A stretch of 64,000 nt of DNA, from IMG/VR virus record IMGVR_UViG_3300032241_002567, positions 79,837 through 143,836 of that record; one strand, given 5' to 3'. A program made the position numbers and the translations under genes. This document shows, one piece after another, positions 26,381 through 35,185 of this stretch. The notes below the pieces were generated by a model. That model did no database searches and was not told the origin of the DNA. It was given only the letters and a program-made list of their open reading frames with translations. The stretch comes from a virus. The stretch's first letter is position 1; each line of letters opens with the position of its first letter.

Positions 26381-28234
26381 ATGATAAAAGAATTAGAAGT
26401 AGTTATTAATGGACATAGGACTAATTATGACTATTATAAAAAATTGGGGTATGACATCAATTATAGAAAGCCCTGTTTAATTAAGGTAAAAGATTTATTA
26501 CCTGGAAGTGTAATAAAAATTACATGCATTTGTGATAACTGCGGCGCAGAAAACAAAAATGTTTTCAAAGATTATTATCTTTATACTGAAGGATTAACAA
26601 AAGAATATCTTTGTAATAAATGTAATAAACAAAAGGCAAAAGAAACATGTATAAAAAAATATGGTGTTGAAAATCCTATGAAATCGACTTTAATTAAAGA
26701 TAAATTGAAACAATCTTTAATTGATAAATATGGAGTAGATCATTATTCGAAAACCGAAGAATATAAATTAAAATTTAAAGAAACAAATTTAAAGAAATTT
26801 GGAACTGAAACTCCTTTACAAAATTCAGAAATAAAAGAAAAAATAAAGCAAACTAATTTAGATAGATATGGAGTGGAATATCCACAACAATCAGAAGAGA
26901 TAAGAAAAAAATCTGATGAAACTAATTTAGAAAAGTGGGGATTCAAAAAATATTCTCAAACACAGGAGTGTAAAAATAAAATTATCAAAAATCAATTTCA
27001 AAAATGGGGCACTTACTATTCCAATACTGATGAATACAAACAAAAACTCAAACAAACAAACTTAGAAAAATGGGGATTTGAATATTATTCACAAACTTCG
27101 GAATATAAGGAAAAAAATAAAAAAACTAGCTTAGAAAGGTGGGGAGTTGAGCATTACTCAAAAACCGATGAATTTAAAGATTTTGTTAAAATTAAAAGAG
27201 AATCTTTAACTAAATTAAGATATGAAAATTTGATTGGTAATGAATATAGTATAATCTCTTATGAGAATAGATTATTTTCACTTTTTCATAAAAAGTGCGA
27301 AAGAGAATCTCAAATAAACCGCGATGCTTTATATGCAAGATTAAATTTAGAAATTTGTCTATGCACGGAGTGTTATCCTATTGATATTCAACAATCTTTT
27401 ATGGAAATTGAAATGCAAGACTTTTTAAATAATTTAAATTTAACTTATGAAGTTAAAAATAAAAAAATTTTAAATGGTTTGGAATTAGATATTTATTTTC
27501 CTGAATATAATTTGGCCATTGAAATGAATGGAACCTATTGGCATTCGGAAATTTATGTTGATTCAGAGTATCATTTAAATAAAACTTTGCTTTGCAAAGA
27601 GAAGGGAATACAACTTTTGCATATCTGGGAAGATGATTGGAAATATAAAAGAAGCATAATCAAATCAATCATATTAAATAAATTAGGTTTAATTAAATCC
27701 AAAATTTTCGCAAGAAAATGCCAAATTAAACTTGTCGAATCTAAACAAGCAAGAGAGTTTTTAGACATTAACCATATTCAAGGATTTTCACCCTCACAAA
27801 TAAAATTAGGTTTATTCTATGAGAATAAACTGGTAAGTTTAATGACATTTGGTTGGCGATATACTAATGGTAAAAAAGAATATGAGTTAATAAGATTTTG
27901 TAATAAATTAAATTTAAATGTTATTGGTGCTGCTTCTAAATTATTTTCGTATTTTCTGAAGAATAATCAAATAAATGAAATTATATCTTATGCCGATATT
28001 TCATTATTTAATGGTGCTATATATAAAAAGTTAGGTTTTGAAAAGATACACTTATCAGAACCGAATTATTTTTGGGTAATAAGTGGTGTTAGAAAACACA
28101 GATTTAACTATAATAAGAAAAGATTAATAAAAGAAGGTTTTGATTCAAATAAAACTGAAGTTGAGATAATGCATGAGCGTGGTTATTATCGTGTTTTTTC
28201 TTGTGGTCAAGAAAAATGGATATATAAAATCTAA
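26381..28234 (+). CDS. Hef-like homing endonuclease with repeat DNA-binding domain
   Basis: A 617-residue mobile enzyme. Residues ~1-90 form a zinc-binding module (CICDNCGAEN, CNKCNKQ). Residues ~90-275 hold about eight ~25-residue repeats of the form K-x-G-V/F-E-x-x-S/Q-K/Q-T-x-E-x-K (KYGVDHYSKTEEYK, KWGFEYYSQTSEYK), probable DNA-reading units. Residues ~340-430 carry a Vsr/EDxHD-type nuclease (LELDIYFPEYNLAIEMNGTY, WHSE, LLHIWEDDW). A GNAT-like C-terminal domain follows (ADISLFNGAIYKKLGFEK, then PNYFWV). This layout is known from Hef-like endonucleases of T-even phages. It sits directly after gp55, as an intercistronic selfish insertion. Confidence 0.82.
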   Translation: MIKELEVVINGHRTNYDYYKKLGYDINYRKPCLIKVKDLLPGSVIKITCICDNCGAENKNVFKDYYLYTEGLTKEYLCNKCNKQKAKETCIKKYGVENPMKSTLIKDKLKQSLIDKYGVDHYSKTEEYKLKFKETNLKKFGTETPLQNSEIKEKIKQTNLDRYGVEYPQQSEEIRKKSDETNLEKWGFKKYSQTQECKNKIIKNQFQKWGTYYSNTDEYKQKLKQTNLEKWGFEYYSQTSEYKEKNKKTSLERWGVEHYSKTDEFKDFVKIKRESLTKLRYENLIGNEYSIISYENRLFSLFHKKCERESQINRDALYARLNLEICLCTECYPIDIQQSFMEIEMQDFLNNLNLTYEVKNKKILNGLELDIYFPEYNLAIEMNGTYWHSEIYVDSEYHLNKTLLCKEKGIQLLHIWEDDWKYKRSIIKSIILNKLGLIKSKIFARKCQIKLVESKQAREFLDINHIQGFSPSQIKLGLFYENKLVSLMTFGWRYTNGKKEYELIRFCNKLNLNVIGAASKLFSYFLKNNQINEIISYADISLFNGAIYKKLGFEKIHLSEPNYFWVISGVRKHRFNYNKKRLIKEGFDSNKTEVEIMHERGYYRVFSCGQEKWIYKI

Positions 28235-28245
28235 ATATAGTAAAT

Positions 28246-28704
28246 ATGAAAACTTGGGAATTGATAAGAGATTTTGATATTAAAGACTTCAAATATGAGA
28301 AATCTGATGATAAAATTTTAATTTATCCTGGTGAAAAATATATTGAATTAATTAATAAATTTAATAATGAAGAAAATTTAAATATATCTATTGATTTTTT
28401 TACTATTTTTGTAAAGGATAATATTTTATGTGATTTTGAAAAAGGAATACATTTTATATTAAAACGATTCTTAACATATAAGTTATATAAATTGGTTATA
28501 GAAAATGAAAAATATTTGATTATAAATCAAAATATTTTTTCTTATCCTACTATGCGGGAATTACATTCTCATTATGAATGCTCTGAAAGCGAAGATATTA
28601 AAAGCATTTATACTCAAAATTTTGTATTATATTACATAGATTTAGGTGATAATCAAATAGAAATTCTTAAAAATCAATTAAATTTATTGGAAATTAATAT
28701 ATAA
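28246..28704 (+). CDS. Hypothetical protein, paralogue of the next gene
   Basis: A 152-residue protein of unknown family. The middle segment (CDFEKGIHFILKRF, then YKLYKLVIENEKYLI) parallels FDFEYGIPKPIRKL and YKLYKLVLFHEKWIL in the adjacent gene at 28709, so the two are diverged duplicates. The tag is absent here. It starts 12 nt after the endonuclease stop. Confidence 0.7.
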   Translation: MKTWELIRDFDIKDFKYEKSDDKILIYPGEKYIELINKFNNEENLNISIDFFTIFVKDNILCDFEKGIHFILKRFLTYKLYKLVIENEKYLIINQNIFSYPTMRELHSHYECSESEDIKSIYTQNFVLYYIDLGDNQIEILKNQLNLLEINI

Positions 28705-28708
28705 TTAT

Positions 28709-29383
28709 ATGAGATTTTTAAAATTATTTGAAGAATTCGCTATTAAAGAATTGCATACACTTATAGATAATAATCTATCATATATTAAAATACCTGATGC
28801 TAATAAACCAATTTCAACTTCGAATAAAAAATATAATGAAATAATTAATTTAATCAAAAATTATAATATATCTAATTTTGATTACTATAAACATGAATTT
28901 GAAGATATTGAAATAACTCCTGATAATAATTTTAAAAAATTATTATCTAATTTAAATAAATATTTATCAACGGAGGATATAATTGATGTTAATCAGAAAT
29001 TTCAATGTAGCATTACTAGTATTTTTAATAATCAATTTGACTTTGAATATGGAATTCCAAAACCTATAAGGAAATTAGGTTTAGGATACAAGTTATATAA
29101 ATTAGTATTATTTCATGAAAAATGGATTTTATCAGACTTTCGGGTAAGTAAACCTGCAAAAAAAATTTGGTATCATCTTATGCTAGATAAAGATTTATTG
29201 TGTTTTACATCAAATTATTACTCAGGTGTCATACTTAAAACTATTGATAATTCGTTAATAAAATCTATTTTAGATAAACTTAAACCTAAATATCAGGATC
29301 ATAATATAGAATATATTTTTGATGATTATTTGAAAGATAAAATCATGGAAATATATGGTGATTTATATTTTTATAAAAGATAA
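28709..29383 (+). CDS. Tagged hypothetical protein, paralogue of the previous gene
   Basis: A 224-residue protein. MRFLKLFEEF is a clear copy of the shared tag. The body is hydrophilic with a central GLGYKLYKLVLFHEKWI block shared with the untagged neighbour upstream. No (I/L)xE site follows the tag closely. Duplication of the body with gain or loss of the tag suggests the tag is a separable targeting element. Its last 41 nt are overlapped by a small antisense gene. Confidence 0.75.
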   Translation: MRFLKLFEEFAIKELHTLIDNNLSYIKIPDANKPISTSNKKYNEIINLIKNYNISNFDYYKHEFEDIEITPDNNFKKLLSNLNKYLSTEDIIDVNQKFQCSITSIFNNQFDFEYGIPKPIRKLGLGYKLYKLVLFHEKWILSDFRVSKPAKKIWYHLMLDKDLLCFTSNYYSGVILKTIDNSLIKSILDKLKPKYQDHNIEYIFDDYLKDKIMEIYGDLYFYKR

Positions 29384-29489
29384 ATTCTAACTTTTTTAAT
29401 AATTCCTGATTTTTTGCTATAAGTTTTAATCTTTTAACTTGATTAGAACGGTTAGTTTTATAAGGTTTAGATTTTCTTGCTTTTGCCAT
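29343..29489 (-). CDS. Very small basic protein
   Basis: A 48-residue frame beginning MAKARKSKPYKTNRSNQVKR and continuing as a Lys/Leu helix. It is strongly basic and probably binds nucleic acid. Upstream on this strand is AAATATATAAAATTAAT, the same late-type box seen before other genes, with an A-rich leader. It overlaps the 3' end of the convergent gene by 41 nt. It fills an otherwise empty gap. Confidence 0.55.
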   Translation of the reverse strand: MAKARKSKPYKTNRSNQVKRLKLIAKNQELLKKLEFIFYKNINHHIFP

Positions 29490-29558
29490 ATTAATTTTAT
29501 ATATTTTTTAAAAATTTGTTAATTTTAAAATTTCTTCTTATTTTTATGAAAAAAATTT

Positions 29559-29852
29559 ATGAAAAAAGTTTTTTTACAATATTGGGAAGAGTCCGAAAGA
29601 GGATGGGGTGTTAGACCTGACGGATGTTCTATACATCTATCTTTAGAAGAACATAAAAAATATGTAAATTCTATTTATAATGAAAGGAAAACACACACGC
29701 AGGTTCCATATGAATATGATAGACCAGTTGGTGAGCCATTATTAATTATGATAAAGGATGACTTATATGAAAATATAAAAAATGGTTCACTAAGATTGAT
29801 GGAATACGAAATGAATAATTTAATAAAATTAGAAGAAATAATTATATTATGA
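29559..29852 (+). CDS. Hypothetical protein
   Basis: A 97-residue protein (MKKVFLQYWEESERGWGVRP start) with a His/Ser patch (CSIHLSLEEHKKYV). I do not recognise a function. Its stop overlaps the next start in ATGA fashion, so it is coupled to a small membrane protein. Confidence 0.7.
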   Translation: MKKVFLQYWEESERGWGVRPDGCSIHLSLEEHKKYVNSIYNERKTHTQVPYEYDRPVGEPLLIMIKDDLYENIKNGSLRLMEYEMNNLIKLEEIIIL

Positions 29853-30154
29853 GATTTTTAGCACCACTTTTTATATGGATGAAATATTACCATATAACAA
29901 AAAATAGAGATATTTATAAAGGAGATATTTTCAATTTACCAAAATTATCTACTTTATTTTATATTACCAGATTATTATATCCTATTTGGTTAATAATTGG
30001 TTTATTCACAGGAAAAATAATATTTATTTTATTAGCTATATTAGGTTTAATAAAATATTTTATTTATCCTGTGATAAAAGGTAAACCATATAGAATATAT
30101 GAATTAATAGAATCGGTTATTTGTTGCACTTTATATATAATATTATTATTTTAA
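29849..30154 (+). CDS. Small integral membrane protein
   Basis: A 101-residue protein with at least three hydrophobic segments (LFYITRLLYPIWLIIGLF, KIIFILLAILGLIKYFIY and SVICCTLYIILLF). No homology recognised. A holin-like role is possible from size and topology but unsupported by context. Confidence 0.65.
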   Translation: MRFLAPLFIWMKYYHITKNRDIYKGDIFNLPKLSTLFYITRLLYPIWLIIGLFTGKIIFILLAILGLIKYFIYPVIKGKPYRIYELIESVICCTLYIILLF

Positions 30155-30155
30155 T

Positions 30156-30410
30156 ATGTCTTTACCAAATTATAGTAAATGCTGTCAAAAGGTACAAGTT
30201 GTTTGCATAAATAACGATAATAAACCTTCCATTTTAACTGTTGGTAAAATATATGATGCAATTGATATGGAAACACAAACACATGTTACTAAATCAAAGG
30301 AATATAATTTAACTTCAGATGACGGATTCAGAGATAATCATTCAAAACATTTGTTTATAACATTATCTGAATTTAGAGAAGAAAGAATAAATAAAATTTT
30401 AGAAGATTAA
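30156..30410 (+). CDS. Small protein with FREERINxILED C-terminal tail
   Basis: An 84-residue protein with a small beta domain (KVQVVCINNDNKPSILTVGK, IYDAI). It ends LSEFREERINKILED, nearly the same ending (LAKFRENRINQILED) as the otherwise longer protein at 49742-50215. The fold resembles short SH3-like phage proteins, with function unknown. It converges on the gp4-like gene with a 4-nt overlap. Confidence 0.7.
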   Translation: MSLPNYSKCCQKVQVVCINNDNKPSILTVGKIYDAIDMETQTHVTKSKEYNLTSDDGFRDNHSKHLFITLSEFREERINKILED

Positions 30411-30928
30411 CTTTTCTTCTTCCCAGGATTTAAATATCTATCAGTTATTATGGTAAATTCAAATCCTTTCTTTTTACACCATTCAATGCAATATTTCCAC
30501 TTATCTAAATTTTTCGAATATTCTTTTAGAGAATATTCGAAATTTTTTAATTGTTTTGCAGTTGGATTTGCTTGTAATTTTGGTGGTTGAGTTTCATGTT
30601 CTGGTTTTATTTCAGCTACAACTTTTGCGATTGAGCCATCAGCTTTTTTTATTTCATAATAAAAATCCGGAAAGTAAGTATGCTCTGTTAAAGTCATTTC
30701 TAATAACTTATTATTCCAAGCATTTTTAGTATATGGTATTTTTATAAGTTCAGTATTCCAATAAATAATATTTTCATTATTATCTAAATAAATCATAAAT
30801 TTTTGTTCAAGACTTGAACGATAAAATAATCCACCCTGATTATTTAATTTAATACATTTATTTTTATTTTTAGGAATAAATAACCCTTGCTTATATTTAC
30901 TAGATTTGTTTGGGGCTGAATTTAACAT
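30407..30928 (-). CDS. Head completion protein, gp4-like
   Basis: A 173-residue protein matching T4 gp4 (gp50/gp4): YRSSLEQKFMIYLDNNENII, YWNTE, then the PD-(D/E)xK-like pair HTYFPDFYYEI and VVAEIKPEHETQPPK, followed by LDKWKYCIEWCKKKGFEF and IITD. gp4 acts on filled heads before tail joining. The start is preceded on this strand by a short A-rich leader. Confidence 0.87.
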   Translation of the reverse strand: MLNSAPNKSSKYKQGLFIPKNKNKCIKLNNQGGLFYRSSLEQKFMIYLDNNENIIYWNTELIKIPYTKNAWNNKLLEMTLTEHTYFPDFYYEIKKADGSIAKVVAEIKPEHETQPPKLQANPTAKQLKNFEYSLKEYSKNLDKWKYCIEWCKKKGFEFTIITDRYLNPGKKKS

Positions 30929-30970
30929 ATTATAAAATTAATTTCCGATATATATTAAATATATAATACT

Positions 30971-31651
30971 ATGGGAGATTTAATCAAAATAGTTAAGCAT
31001 GAATATCCTAATTTAGCAGAGAGCTATAAAGAAAATACTATGTTTTTTTATGATGCTTATCAAAAAAATTCTGCAGATGTAACTAATATAAATGTTGGTA
31101 AAATGCAATTAGGAGCATTTTATTTCCTTCAATATCAAGATGATTCAAATTGGATGCAATACTCACCAATTTTTACAGTAGATTTTAGAAAATTTGGTGA
31201 TATGATTATAATTCTCGCTGTCAATTTAAATTTTATACCTTTACAAGTCAGAGTTACAATTTTTGATAAATATATCACCGAAAAAGATTTAGAATCTAAT
31301 ACTTTATTTGATACGAATTATGAAAGTGTTTATAAATCATTTTTACAATATGGTTACGAATATGCAATAGTTGAATATAATATGAAACAAATTAAATTCG
31401 TACATAAAATTAAAAATTCTTTAATTCCAAAATTTTTATATTCTGGATTTCCAAAGAACAAATATGACCCAATAAAACTATATAGCATTTGGAAAACAAA
31501 ACTCAAAACCAGAGATAAAAGACATCAAGAAATGATGAACGCAGATATAAAAGATTTTTATGATACAGAGAATGAAATATTAAACGATTATAAAGCGCTG
31601 GAAAGCCATATTGATAGAATAAGAAAAAGTTATGGAAAATATGGAAAATAA
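30971..31651 (+). CDS. Conserved phage protein, probable structural
   Basis: A 226-residue protein. The N-terminal half is beta-rich with KMQLGAFYFLQYQDD, YSPIFTVDFRKFG and LAVNLNFIPLQVRV. The arrangement (short aromatic strand, proline-rich turn, 'hNhxFIP' block) is like a conserved virion-associated family of T4-like phages whose exact role I cannot recall. The C-terminus is a helical tail. Divergent from gp4 and preceded by an ATATATTAAATATATAA box. Confidence 0.6.
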   Translation: MGDLIKIVKHEYPNLAESYKENTMFFYDAYQKNSADVTNINVGKMQLGAFYFLQYQDDSNWMQYSPIFTVDFRKFGDMIIILAVNLNFIPLQVRVTIFDKYITEKDLESNTLFDTNYESVYKSFLQYGYEYAIVEYNMKQIKFVHKIKNSLIPKFLYSGFPKNKYDPIKLYSIWKTKLKTRDKRHQEMMNADIKDFYDTENEILNDYKALESHIDRIRKSYGKYGK

Positions 31652-32582
31652 TATTTTTGGATTAAATACTAATTTAGATGATTCAGAATTAGTTTTAATA
31701 TCAGTGCCTTGGGAAACAACAGTTTCTTACAGAAAAGGCACATCTAATGGGCCTAAATTTATTCTACAAGCTTCACCACAAGTAGACATGTTTGATCCAG
31801 ATTTTCACAATTCTAATAATAGTTTTTATATGCTTCCTATAAATGAAGATATGAGATTATTTTCGTTGGAATTACAAAATTTTACAGAGACAAATAAAAA
31901 TATAGTAAATGAAGGTTGTCAAAAAATGGTTAATTGGGTGTATGAAGAAACAAAAAAATATTTACCACTAAAAAAAATTGGATTAATAGGTGGTGAACAC
32001 AGTATATCTTTGGGTTATATAAAGGCTCTGTCAGAATTACATAATTTTGGCATATTACAGATAGATTCTCATTGTGATTTAAGAAATTCTTATAATGGTT
32101 TAATATACTCTCACGCTTCTATTATGCATAATGTTTTAAAAATTAAAGAGGTTACTAAATTAGTTCAAGTTGGTATAAGAGATTATTCTAAATCTGAATT
32201 TGAAACGATTCAAAATTCCGATGGAAGAATTATTACTTTTTTTGATAATGATATAAAAGATACTATTTATAAAGGGGCAAATTGGCATTCAATATGTCAA
32301 GAAATAATAGATTGCCTTCCTTATAAAGTTTATATAAGTTTTGATATAGATGGTTTAGATCCAAAATTATGCCCTGATACCGGAACACCAGTTCCTGGTG
32401 GATTTGACATGTATCAAATTTTTTATTTATTAAAATTATTAAAAGAATCGGGTAAAAGAATTATTGGATTTGATTTAAATGAAGTTAGCAATGGAAATTA
32501 TTCGGATGATACGATCAATTCAATAACTGGTGCTCGTGTTTTATATAAATTATGCAATTTATTATGCAATTCAGACAAATAA
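31632..32582 (+). CDS. Agmatinase/arginase-family ureohydrolase
   Basis: A 316-residue manganese enzyme of the arginase/agmatinase fold, which releases urea from agmatine, arginine or similar guanidino compounds. Metal ligands are visible: H123 in GGEHSIS, D145/H147/D149 in IDSHCDL (the usual DAHxD with Ala changed to Ser), and D238/D240 in SFDIDGLDP. The substrate-loop PDTGTPVPGG is of the agmatinase type. It starts within the preceding gene (20-nt overlap) and is followed by an overlapping GNAT gene. Putrescine from agmatine could neutralise phage DNA, but the substrate is inferred. Confidence 0.9.
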   Translation: MENMENNIFGLNTNLDDSELVLISVPWETTVSYRKGTSNGPKFILQASPQVDMFDPDFHNSNNSFYMLPINEDMRLFSLELQNFTETNKNIVNEGCQKMVNWVYEETKKYLPLKKIGLIGGEHSISLGYIKALSELHNFGILQIDSHCDLRNSYNGLIYSHASIMHNVLKIKEVTKLVQVGIRDYSKSEFETIQNSDGRIITFFDNDIKDTIYKGANWHSICQEIIDCLPYKVYISFDIDGLDPKLCPDTGTPVPGGFDMYQIFYLLKLLKESGKRIIGFDLNEVSNGNYSDDTINSITGARVLYKLCNLLCNSDK

Positions 32583-32974
32583 AATTAGAAGATATAGATT
32601 ATATAATTGAAATTTTTAAACAAAAATCTTTACTTTGTGCAGATGGAAAATATGTTAGTAAAGATTGGATAGAATGTTTTATTAACAACGGATTTGCATT
32701 TTGTTTAGAAGAACAAAATGAGATAAAATCTGCTCTAATTGCAGAAACTATTTTAATGAATGGTGTTTTATTATGGATGATTGCTGTTAAAGAAGAATTG
32801 AAGGGACAAGGTTATGGGCAAAAACTTTTAACTTTTTTTGAATGTCAAATGAAAGAATCAGGAAAAAAATGGATTTTTCTTAATTCTACTCCTGATTCTA
32901 AATCATTTTACAGAAAAAATGGCTTCTCCACTACTGATTTTAGTTTAGTATTTGAACATATTAAAGAATTGTAG
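32552..32974 (+). CDS. GNAT-family N-acetyltransferase
   Basis: A 140-residue protein (ATG at 32564 is an alternative). The acetyl-CoA binding signature is LKGQGYGQKLLTFFE (QxxGxG/A), followed by KKWIFLNSTPDSKSFYRKNGF, the usual motif B. It overlaps the end of the ureohydrolase gene by 31 nt, so the two are co-translated. A polyamine or guanidino acceptor would fit the neighbour, but nothing in the sequence fixes the substrate. Confidence 0.85.
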   Translation: MQFIMQFRQIKLEDIDYIIEIFKQKSLLCADGKYVSKDWIECFINNGFAFCLEEQNEIKSALIAETILMNGVLLWMIAVKEELKGQGYGQKLLTFFECQMKESGKKWIFLNSTPDSKSFYRKNGFSTTDFSLVFEHIKEL

Positions 32975-34229
32975 TTTTACTTATCGGTCTTTCGAAAGAT
33001 TTTACACTTATACCATTTTTGATTGCAGTTAAAATTCCAGCAGCTTCAAAATAATTATTGGCTCTAAAAAAATGTCCAAATTTCCAAGGAAGTTTGTCTA
33101 AATCATTTTTCATCATATTTCTATTGTCATTGATAGCAATAACAATTATATCCTGTTCTAACGCCGCTAAAAGCGGTAATCCTATGCATCTATCCGGAGT
33201 AATTAAAACATGTATATCTCTATTAGTAAATATTCCAGGTTCTATAATATAATCAACTATTTTTGGAGCTTTATGCATACCTTTTATAGTGCAAAATAAT
33301 TCAGTTTTAGACATTACTTCCGGAGATTTAACCGGGTCTACAACTTTATTACCTTGAAATTGAAATATATCATTATTATCAAATAACATAGGTGAGTGTG
33401 CTACATTTACTTTTAATAATTTGGAAAGTGAGTGTGTAATTATACTTTCAATTCCACCCCAAGGATTTACATCTATTTTATTTTCAAAATAAGCAACTGT
33501 TATATCATATTCACCATCTATTTTTGTATGTAAAATAAAAGAATCGTATTCTTTAATATATTTCTTCATAACATTAATTAAACGTTCAAAATATTCAATA
33601 GAACCTACTGCTATGCTATTATCATTATAAAATGATTTATATTCTGGTATATCTTCTAATCTCAAAACATCAATCTCACAACCTAATGTAACTCTTGCAG
33701 ATGATGCTGCATTTACTGCTAATGCTTCCACCTCTTTATCATTTTTATCATATAGCATTAAAATTCTATTAGATAAAACAGGTTGTAATCCTATATTTCC
33801 TAATATAAAATCATTTAAAACACTACCTTCTAAATAATAAGTATTAGATGTCATTTCATTTATATCAGCAGCATTTACAACATTAGGATGTGTAAATAAA
33901 TTATCAACTACATTTCCTATTAATCTTGCAGCAACATTTCCATCCCCAGAATCTCCACCAATTTCTGAACCTATCCCAGTAGGAATTATCATCATTGCGT
34001 TAAAATTTAAATTATTTGTTGTTTTTCTTGGATTAAATTTGAATATATTATTAGGAACGATATTGTCTATATTTTGTATCTCGGCATATTCACATTCTAT
34101 ATTTGAATAGTTATTTACTATAGCAAATCTTGTAACGAATTTATTTTCATATAATTCTTTAAGTTTTTGGATATTACCTCTTTTTTGCAGAGTAAAATCA
34201 AAAATTGATTGGTTTTGGATAATGTTCAT
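32961..34229 (-). CDS. DUF3326-like protein
   Basis: A 422-residue protein. MMIIPTGIGSEIGGDSGDGN, VARLIGNVVDNLFTHPNVVN and AADINEMTSNTYYLEGSVL reproduce the conserved N-terminal block that I associate with DUF3326, a family of cyanobacteria and plastids of unknown function. The second half has a nucleotide-binding-like LITPDRCIGLPLLAALEQDI segment and an IIEPGIF block. It converges on the GNAT gene with a 14-nt overlap and is divergent from the decarboxylase-like gene across a symmetric ATATATAT box, forming a compact metabolic insert. Confidence 0.78.
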   Translation of the reverse strand: MNIIQNQSIFDFTLQKRGNIQKLKELYENKFVTRFAIVNNYSNIECEYAEIQNIDNIVPNNIFKFNPRKTTNNLNFNAMMIIPTGIGSEIGGDSGDGNVAARLIGNVVDNLFTHPNVVNAADINEMTSNTYYLEGSVLNDFILGNIGLQPVLSNRILMLYDKNDKEVEALAVNAASSARVTLGCEIDVLRLEDIPEYKSFYNDNSIAVGSIEYFERLINVMKKYIKEYDSFILHTKIDGEYDITVAYFENKIDVNPWGGIESIITHSLSKLLKVNVAHSPMLFDNNDIFQFQGNKVVDPVKSPEVMSKTELFCTIKGMHKAPKIVDYIIEPGIFTNRDIHVLITPDRCIGLPLLAALEQDIIVIAINDNRNMMKNDLDKLPWKFGHFFRANNYFEAAGILTAIKNGISVKSFERPISKTTIL

Positions 34230-34270
34230 TTGTTACGAATTTTTTTAATATATATAAAAAAATTGTTATT

Positions 34271-35131
34271 ATGTTGTTAAATTACGAAGACCATAAAAAT
34301 CTTAAAGATATTGAAAAATTACTCAAAAAACCAGTTAATGGCGGAAAAGATAATGAAAGAAGTATTTTAAATAAATTAAAATCTTTAAGATATAAAGAGT
34401 TAGATAATAAAATAATTACTAAAATATTAAATCATTTTGTCGAATCTGACGAAGATTTTATAAATGATCCAAAATGGGGTCTCAATGCTGAATATACATT
34501 TGATGCAAGTAAATTTTTAATTAATTTAAAAAAATCTAAATTATCTTTTATGGATTTTTTTACAAGGAAATTAAATCAAAAATTGCATATTCAAATCGGT
34601 GAAAATGCTAAAAAATGTAATATGATTATACCTAATGAGTGCTATATAGAATCAATAGGTAATTTTAATAAGGAAGGCAGACCTGAAAATAAAATTTTAA
34701 GATTAAAAAAATCTTCTGGTAAATACGCCACAGAAGATTTGAAAAAACTTAATATTGATGTAGAAGGTTATAATTATATAAATATGAAACTTTTAGTTAC
34801 ATTTTATCATAGAATTCATTGTCCAATATCTGGTAAAATAACTCAAATGATTCCTATTGAAGGTAAAGATGATTTTTTTGGTAAAAATACACTATGGATT
34901 ATTAAATTTGAAACTGAAAAGAGTCCAGTTTATTTAATGCTTGTTGGAGAATCTACTATACAGGATTTTGATTTTCTAAAGGAAAAAGAAGATAATGTAA
35001 ATATTTATGATTATTTAGGATATTTTAATTGGGGTTCACAAACGGTTATATTATATAATCCGAAAGATTTTTCTGAGTTAGAAATAGAAGCTAAGAAAAA
35101 ATACTTTGTGGGAGATTGTATATTTAAATAG
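34271..35131 (+). CDS. Phosphatidylserine decarboxylase-like protein
   Basis: A 286-residue protein. The C-terminal ~115 residues follow the PSD core: FYHRIHCPISGKITQMIPI (H180, H183), IIKFETEKSPVYLMLVGEST, then LGYFNWGSQTVILYNP. In PSD the Ser of the LGST motif is cleaved to form the pyruvoyl cofactor; here it reads W-G-S256-Q. The His and Ser needed for self-processing are present, while the N-terminal ~120 residues are not PSD-like. It may alter host membrane phospholipids, or process another substrate. Two genes before the portal. Confidence 0.68.
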   Translation: MLLNYEDHKNLKDIEKLLKKPVNGGKDNERSILNKLKSLRYKELDNKIITKILNHFVESDEDFINDPKWGLNAEYTFDASKFLINLKKSKLSFMDFFTRKLNQKLHIQIGENAKKCNMIIPNECYIESIGNFNKEGRPENKILRLKKSSGKYATEDLKKLNIDVEGYNYINMKLLVTFYHRIHCPISGKITQMIPIEGKDDFFGKNTLWIIKFETEKSPVYLMLVGESTIQDFDFLKEKEDNVNIYDYLGYFNWGSQTVILYNPKDFSELEIEAKKKYFVGDCIFK

Positions 35132-35185
35132 GAAGATTATAACTTTAGATATATAATTAAAAATAATTAAAAATAATTAAAATTT

